A stretch of DNA of 64,000 nt, taken from positions 62,001 through 126,000 of the forward strand of contig USQQ01000003.1 of assembly GCA_900556875.1 (NCBI GenBank). Direction: 5' to 3'. The position numbers and the translations under genes are program-made. The stretch's first letter is position 1. Each line of letters begins with the position of its first letter. Shown piece after piece: positions 59,503 through 64,000 of the stretch. The notes beneath the pieces are model-generated. The model had not been told where the DNA came from. It was given only the letters and a program-made list of their open reading frames with translations, and searched no databases. The DNA comes from an uncultured Collinsella sp. (lineage in GTDB: Bacteria; Actinomycetota; Coriobacteriia; Coriobacteriales; Coriobacteriaceae).

Positions 59503-59638
59503 TCGACGCTGCGCGCCGCCCAGAGCGACAATTTGTCATTCAAAAGGCAAGGCATGACCAGAAGGTCTATGCCTTGCCTTTTTCATGCCAACTTGTTCGC
59601 TCTGGACGTCGCTCGCTGACATTGCCAAAACATCGGCG
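59503..59638. repeat. 136-bp hairpin element family C, copy 2
   Basis: Same length as the element at 53473, with roughly ten base differences. The inner stem is intact; the outer arms have lost several pairs. Confidence 0.85.
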
Positions 59639-59741
59639 TTTCCTTGGTTGTCAAATGATTCGTAGGGAGTCATTGGTGACATTGCCTTGATATTTTATTC
59701 AGTCGGCTGTGATGTCATTTGAGCTGCTTACCTGCTTAAGG

Positions 59742-59922
59742 TAATTGACGGCATAAGTCCGCTATCGAAAATATTGCTCAAAATATCGTTCAAGAAGTCG
59801 CGGAGCGATTTTTGATGGGTCGTGCGTCAAGCGATGTGGCAAGTTCTTGGTTAGATATTGGTCAGTTTTGGGGCAACCTTGCCAAAAGCTTGACGAATGC
59901 AAATTTAGACGTCAGCGAATGA
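59742..59922 (+). pseudogene. Coding-like remnant between prfA and prmC
   Basis: An open stretch of 59 codons between in-frame stops reads like protein (NIVQEVAERFLMGRASSDVA... ending NANLDVSE) in DNA that is more A/T-rich than its neighbours. It lacks a good start; an ATG at 59815 with GGAG upstream would give 35 residues. No family is recognised. It may be the 3' end of a decayed gene. The rest of 59639-60061 shows nothing else. Confidence 0.3.
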
Positions 59923-60061
59923 ACACTTTGAGCGAGCTCGGTGCAAAATTCTGGGCTGATTCTCGATAATCGCCTTCAATCGCCCCTTGCCAAGCGCTGG
60001 CCTCGCTTACAATCTGCTCCGACATTCGCGCGCCGTCCGGCGCTTAAGAGGGGAGGGCCCC

Positions 60062-61336
60062 ATGGCAAACGAGATTTGGACCATCAAGCGTTGTCTCGAG
60101 TGGACCAAGGAGTACCTGGCCGAGCGCGGCGAGGAGCACCCCCGTCTTTCTGCCGAGTGGCTGCTGTGCGCCGCCACGGGCCTGGCGCGCATTGACCTAT
60201 ATATGCGTATGGACGAGACGCTTAACGCGGCCCAGCTCGAGACCATGCATGCGGCCGTTGTCCGCCGCGCTAAGGGCGAGCCGCTGCAATACATCACGGG
60301 CAGCACGCAGTTTCGCATGATCGACGTCGCGTGCGCCCCCGGTGTGCTCATTCCGCGCCCCGAGACCGAGATGCTCGTCGAGGAAGTCCTCAATTATCTG
60401 GATGCCGAGGTACTGAGCCCCGAGGCCGCTGCCCGTCAGCGTGTTGAGCTGCCTTGGAACGATGAGGTCGAGGAGGCACGCAAGGCCGAGGCCGCATTGG
60501 CCGACGAGCGAGCGACGGCCGAGCGCCGTGCCGCCAACCTCACAGCTGCCGACGAGGCGGCGCTAGGCGGCGATGTGCTGGGCAGTCGCGCTTATGCCGA
60601 GGAACTGGCCGATCGCGAGGCCGAGGAAGCCGCCGCGCAGGCGGCAGAAGCCGAAGCGGCAGAAGCAGAGGCCATGGAAACCCCCGAGCCCGAGCTCGAC
60701 GAATACGGCATCGCCATTGAGGACAACGACCAACAGGCGACTCCCGCGCAAGATGCCGCCGAGGCCAACGTATCTGCCCCAGCCGAGCCCCGCACTGCCC
60801 GCGTTCTCGAGGTCGGCTGCGGCACGGGCTGCATTTCGCTCTCCCTTGCCTGGGAGCGCCGCGGCCACGTTACCTGCACTGCTACCGATATCGAGCCGCG
60901 CGCCATCGATCTGGCCACCAAAAACCGTGATGCGCTTGGCCTCACGTCCGACGAGGTCGCCTTCAGCCTCACAAACCTGGTGAGTTCCATTCCCCGCGAA
61001 GAGTGGGGCACCTTTGATGTGCTCGTCTCCAACCCACCTTACATCCCGACCGACGTCATGCGCTCGCTGCCGCATGAGGTCAAGGACTTTGAGCCCGATC
61101 TGGCGCTCGAGGGCGGTGCCGACGGTCTCGATATCTTCCGCCGCCTGCTCAACGCGGCGCCCTACATGCTGCGTGCCGGCGGCCTGTTTGCCTGCGAGCT
61201 CTACGAGGGCGCGCTCGACGCCGCGGCCGAGCTCTGTCGTCAAGCAGGCCTTTCGGACGTGCGTATCGTCCACGACCTCACCGATCGCCCCCGCATTGTC
61301 CGAGCCATCGTCACCGAGCCCAAGCAACGCCAGTAA
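60062..61336 (+). CDS. prmC: Release factor glutamine methyltransferase with large acidic insert
   Basis: 424 residues against about 280 in most PrmC. The N-terminal helical domain (1-100, ending GVLIPRPETE) and the Rossmann methyltransferase domain (about 246-424, with LEVGCGTGC and VSNPPYIP) are both intact. Between them lie about 125 extra residues (about 118-245) rich in Ala and Glu, probably disordered. The enzyme methylates the GGQ glutamine of release factors, including RF1 encoded upstream. GGGGAGGG precedes the ATG; a longer frame upstream is not supported. Confidence 0.92.
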   Translation: MANEIWTIKRCLEWTKEYLAERGEEHPRLSAEWLLCAATGLARIDLYMRMDETLNAAQLETMHAAVVRRAKGEPLQYITGSTQFRMIDVACAPGVLIPRPETEMLVEEVLNYLDAEVLSPEAAARQRVELPWNDEVEEARKAEAALADERATAERRAANLTAADEAALGGDVLGSRAYAEELADREAEEAAAQAAEAEAAEAEAMETPEPELDEYGIAIEDNDQQATPAQDAAEANVSAPAEPRTARVLEVGCGTGCISLSLAWERRGHVTCTATDIEPRAIDLATKNRDALGLTSDEVAFSLTNLVSSIPREEWGTFDVLVSNPPYIPTDVMRSLPHEVKDFEPDLALEGGADGLDIFRRLLNAAPYMLRAGGLFACELYEGALDAAAELCRQAGLSDVRIVHDLTDRPRIVRAIVTEPKQRQ

Positions 61337-61358
61337 TATTTATTAACTGGTTAGCAAA

Positions 61359-61380
61359 AATTATAAAGTAGTTTATAATT
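61359..61380. promoter_or_regulatory. HicAB operator palindrome
   Basis: AATTATAAA-GTAG-TTTATAATT is a perfect palindrome about 25 bases before hicA and overlaps a likely -10 region. Autorepression by the HicB helix-turn-helix is the expected use. Confidence 0.65.
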
Positions 61381-61404
61381 AGGACGGCTGAAAGAGGTCG
61401 GCCC

Positions 61405-61590
61405 ATGCAACCTCCTACCTTTCGGGAAATCATTGCCCTACTCAAGCACGATGGATTCGTGAAGGTCGCGCAAGTCGGTAGTCATGCTAAGTATGTTTCT
61501 GGTGACCGCGTTGTCACCGTGAACGGCTCTGGTGGTGATCGACCAAAGAAGGGCACGTGGGCAAGTATTCGTCGCCAAGCTGGATGGTAG
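61405..61590 (+). CDS. hicA: HicA-family toxin
   Basis: 61 residues, the typical size. A dsRBD-like HicA fold with the conserved catalytic His27 in GSHAKYV and the C-terminal GTWASIRRQAGW. HicA is an mRNA interferase neutralised by HicB. AGAGG precedes the ATG. The antitoxin gene starts 11 bases after its stop. Confidence 0.85.
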   Translation: MQPPTFREIIALLKHDGFVKVAQVGSHAKYVSGDRVVTVNGSGGDRPKKGTWASIRRQAGW

Positions 61591-61601
61591 TTGGAGGCAA
61601 A

Positions 61602-62048
61602 ATGAGGCAGCGATTTACCTATGACTGCGTTCTCATAAAAGAAGACGATGGTTACTGCGCTAGCTTCCCGCAGATTCCCGGCGCCTTTGCCGATGGCGAT
61701 ACGCGCGAAGAAGCGATTGCCCATGCCACCGAGGCACTGATGGCGTTTTTGGCCGACGACCTCAACAACGGTTTGACTCCGGCAGGGTACGAACGCTCGG
61801 CCGAGGTCGTGGCCCTTTCAGTCGAAATCGACCACGAGGACGCTCGGGAAGCGGCGTGCCGAACATTTAAAGACGCAGCGCTGGACCTCAAAGTCTCCGC
61901 TCCGCGGATTACCGCGCTGGTCAAAGCCGGCAAACTCGATGTTGAACTCGTCGACGGCCGTCGGATGATAACGATAGACAGTATCGAGCGTTACGCCGCC
62001 CAAGAACGTCACGCCGGAAGACCAAAGAAGTTTGTAGCCGTCCAATAA
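61602..62048 (+). CDS. hicB: HicB-family antitoxin with C-terminal DNA-binding region
   Basis: 148 residues. The N-terminal HicB domain (about 1-60) shows DDGYCASFPQIPGAFADGDT. The C-terminal part (about 100-140, APRITALVKAGKLDVELVDG) looks like a helix-turn-helix. It binds HicA and probably the palindrome at 61359. TTGGAGGCAAA precedes the ATG at 61602. The pair sits between prmC and the Sua5-type gene. Confidence 0.85.
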   Translation: MRQRFTYDCVLIKEDDGYCASFPQIPGAFADGDTREEAIAHATEALMAFLADDLNNGLTPAGYERSAEVVALSVEIDHEDAREAACRTFKDAALDLKVSAPRITALVKAGKLDVELVDGRRMITIDSIERYAAQERHAGRPKKFVAVQ

Positions 62049-62182
62049 CCCCCTAACTTTCACCGACTACTAGAGCCGCTCACCAAACCAACATGCGCTC
62101 TGGGCAAATAGATTGAACGTTTCGTGCGAGAATGCCCCACAGTAAACAAACTTGCACCAGAGCGTAAGGGGCTGGCATACAC

Positions 62183-62926
62183 ATGCAGACGGTCTATCGG
62201 GTATACGAGGGAACGCGCGAGCCGCATCGGCTTGCCGTCGAGCGCACGGCCGAGGTGCTCGGCCGCGGCGGCCTGGCTTTGATCCCGACCGAGACCGTCT
62301 ACGGTGTCGCCGTGGCAGTCAACGCCTTCTCGGACGCCGTGCCCCAAGATGCAAGCGAATTCCCATCGTGGCCGCGCGATCCGCAGGCCGCCGTCAATGG
62401 CGCCGCAGTTCCTGCGCTCGGCACCGGCTATCGCCGTATCTTCACTCTCAAGCAACGTGAGCTCACGCAAACCGTCGCTTGGCTGGTCGATGGCGTCGAA
62501 GCACTCGACCGCTATGGCGTGGATATCCCTAACGAGGCCCGCGTACTCGCGCGACGATGCTGGCCGGGAGCCCTGACTATCGTGATTAAGGCAGCCCCCT
62601 GCGTGCCGACCTTTATGTGCGCCGCCGATGACACGGTGGCTCTTCGCGCTTCGGCCTCTCCCGTGGTCCAAGCGCTCATCCGCGCCTGCGGCAGCCCTCT
62701 TGCCTGCACGAGCGCCAACACGCACGGCGCGCCCTCGCCGGCAAGCTTTGCCGCCGTCGAGGGTCGCATCCTGGAGGGGGTCGATGTTGCCGTCGACGCC
62801 GGTGAGACCCCGTGTCGCGACGCCTCGACCATCGTGTCGTTCCAGCACGGCGGGCTCCAGATCCTGCGCCAAGGCGCACTTCCCGCATCAGAGATCGAAC
62901 GGGTCCTGTCCGACCCGATGCAATAG
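62183..62926 (+). CDS. tsaC: Threonylcarbamoyl-AMP synthase (Sua5/YrdC family)
   Basis: 247 residues. GGLALIPTETVYGVAV near residue 30 is the family signature, and RCWPGALTIVIKA and SANTHGAPSP follow. The enzyme makes threonylcarbamoyl-AMP for t6A37 in ANN-decoding tRNAs. In many bacteria this gene is next to prmC; here HicAB separates them. No clear ribosome-binding site is seen besides AAGGGG 12 bases before the ATG. About 40 residues in the middle (FSDAVPQDASEFPSWPRD) look like a small insertion. Confidence 0.88.
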   Translation: MQTVYRVYEGTREPHRLAVERTAEVLGRGGLALIPTETVYGVAVAVNAFSDAVPQDASEFPSWPRDPQAAVNGAAVPALGTGYRRIFTLKQRELTQTVAWLVDGVEALDRYGVDIPNEARVLARRCWPGALTIVIKAAPCVPTFMCAADDTVALRASASPVVQALIRACGSPLACTSANTHGAPSPASFAAVEGRILEGVDVAVDAGETPCRDASTIVSFQHGGLQILRQGALPASEIERVLSDPMQ

Positions 62927-62939
62927 AAAGGTGTAAGCG

Positions 62940-64000
62940 ATGTCGTTGAATCTGGGCAGCCTGGGCATGGAAGATGCCTCGTTTAACTTTGGCGGTTCCT
63001 ACATCATGGCGCTCGACTGCGGCACCACCTCGGTACTTGCGACCATCGTCGACGAGTACGGATGCATCGTCGCGCAGGCACGTCGCAGCGTCAAAACCAG
63101 CTTCCCACGTCCCGGTTGGGTAGAGCAAGACCCCATGGCGGTCCTTGCCAGCCAAATCGCCGTCATGATGGAAGTCCAGTTTAAGAGCGGTATCCACTCC
63201 GACCGCATTGCTGCCATCGGCATCTCCAACCAGCGCGAGACCACGGTGGTCTGGGATCGCGTGAGCGGTCAGCCGATCTATAACGCTATCGTATGGCAGT
63301 GCCGCCGTACCGCACCTCTGATCGACGAGCTTGTCGAGCAGGGCGCAGAAGGGCTGGTGCGCTCCAGCACGGGACTCACGCTCGACCCGTATTTCTCGGC
63401 CTCCAAGGTGCAATGGATTCTCGACAACGTCGACGGCGCACGCGAAAGCGCGGCGGCGGGCGACCTCATGTTTGGCACCATCGATACCTGGCTCATCTAC
63501 AACCTCACCGGCGGCCAGGTCTTTGCCACCGACTACACCAATGCCAGCCGCACGGCACTCTTTAATATCCATACGCTCGATTGGGACGACGACCTGCTGG
63601 CACTCTTTGACGTTCCACGTTCCATGATGCCCGAGGTTCGCTGGAGCTCGGGCGACTACGGCCGCGTCGCGAGCGACATCATGACCAACATGCCGCCCAT
63701 CATGGGCGTGGCGGGTGACCAACAGGCGTCGCTGTTCGGCCACTGCTGTTTCCGTCCCGGCCAGACCAAAAACACCTATGGCACGGGTTGCTTTATGCTC
63801 ATGAACACCGGCGACGAGATCGTCGAATCCAAGAATGGCCTGGTCTCCACCATCGGTATCGCTGCGGACGGCAAAGTCAGCTATGCGCTCGAGGGCTCTA
63901 TTTTTGCCGCCGGCTCAACGATGAACTGGCTTCGCAACAACATGGGCATCATCTCGAGCGTGAGCGAGTCGGCACAACTCGCCGCTTCGATTAGCGACAA
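62940..64000 (+). CDS. Glycerol kinase-like FGGY kinase, 3' end outside window
   Basis: About 353 codons are visible. GISNQRETTVVWDRVSG, IVWQCRRTA and DYTNASRTALFNIHTLDWDD are near-diagnostic for glycerol kinase, which makes glycerol-3-phosphate. Two oddities: about 20 extra N-terminal residues before YIMALDCGTTS, and the ATP-site motif usually reading DQGTTSSR reads DCGTTSVL. GAAAGGTGTAAGC precedes the ATG at 62940. It may be a diverged glycerol kinase or a related polyol kinase. Confidence 0.85.
   Translation, partial: MSLNLGSLGMEDASFNFGGSYIMALDCGTTSVLATIVDEYGCIVAQARRSVKTSFPRPGWVEQDPMAVLASQIAVMMEVQFKSGIHSDRIAAIGISNQRETTVVWDRVSGQPIYNAIVWQCRRTAPLIDELVEQGAEGLVRSSTGLTLDPYFSASKVQWILDNVDGARESAAAGDLMFGTIDTWLIYNLTGGQVFATDYTNASRTALFNIHTLDWDDDLLALFDVPRSMMPEVRWSSGDYGRVASDIMTNMPPIMGVAGDQQASLFGHCCFRPGQTKNTYGTGCFMLMNTGDEIVESKNGLVSTIGIAADGKVSYALEGSIFAAGSTMNWLRNNMGIISSVSESAQLAASISD

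Noticed and set aside
1..64000. CRISPR array, tRNA, rRNA, prophage or insertion-sequence transposase
   Set aside because: Reading both strands I found no regularly spaced repeats, no tRNA or rRNA signatures and no transposase or phage proteins; the repeats present are isolated hairpins.

Overview
The window is GC-rich chromosomal DNA of an anaerobic actinobacterium. Gene content, GTG/TTG start usage, PTS-rich sugar metabolism and the style of intergenic hairpins suggest class Coriobacteriia, most like Collinsella. The genus is inferred from overall protein character; no rRNA lies in the window. I see no tRNA or rRNA genes, no CRISPR array, no transposase and no phage genes. Coding is dense on both strands.

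Layout. (1) 0-12 kb: end of a SipW/TasA-like surface-protein locus with an LAATG-anchored protein, an LTA-synthase-like phosphoglycerol transferase, a nitroreductase, the K+ importer Kup with a short KdpD-type kinase and KdpE-type regulator, and rRNA methyltransferase RlmKL. (2) 12.3-21.5 kb: a sugar-catabolic island with HAD phosphatase, RpiR regulator, MFS transporter, GatY-like class II aldolase, mannose-family PTS IIA-IIB-IIC-IID, aldo/keto reductase and an HSL-type esterase. A HAD gene fragment follows it. (3) 21.9-27.1 kb: DeoR regulator and an ascorbate-type PTS (IIA, IIB, IIC) between two near-identical FSA-type transaldolases. (4) 27.5-34.5 kb: Tex, then an oxidoreductase/MFS/SDR operon divergent from a LysR regulator. 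(5) 34.8-45.4 kb: heterodimeric ABC exporter with MarR regulator, Fic protein, pyridoxamine kinase, a Cys-rich small protein, LMW phosphatase, DUF4143 ATPase and an MFS efflux pump. (6) 45.5-51.4 kb: a UbiD/UbiX decarboxylase locus. (7) 51.6-64 kb: a membrane protein, an aldose epimerase-like protein, an amino-acid ABC importer, an M20 dipeptidase, RF1, PrmC with a large acidic insert, HicAB, threonylcarbamoyl-AMP synthase and the start of a glycerol kinase.

The most interesting system is at 45.5-51.4 kb. A protein that appears to fuse an LpdD-type prenylated-flavin chaperone to an IPP-isomerase (Nudix) domain precedes a DASS-family permease, an LpdC-type (gallate decarboxylase-like) UbiD enzyme, a UbiX flavin prenyltransferase and a MerR regulator. 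Together they could import an aromatic acid, make and deliver prenylated FMN, and decarboxylate the acid. The isomerase half keeps all metal ligands but appears to have moved its catalytic cysteine by one residue.

A second theme is intergenic architecture. Long, often near-perfect hairpins sit at five of the six convergent gene ends. Three dispersed hairpin repeat families recur, one of them positioned at stop codons and one a 136-bp pair. Several promoters carry clear operator arrays (RpiR, MarR, Fic, DUF4143 ATPase, HicAB).
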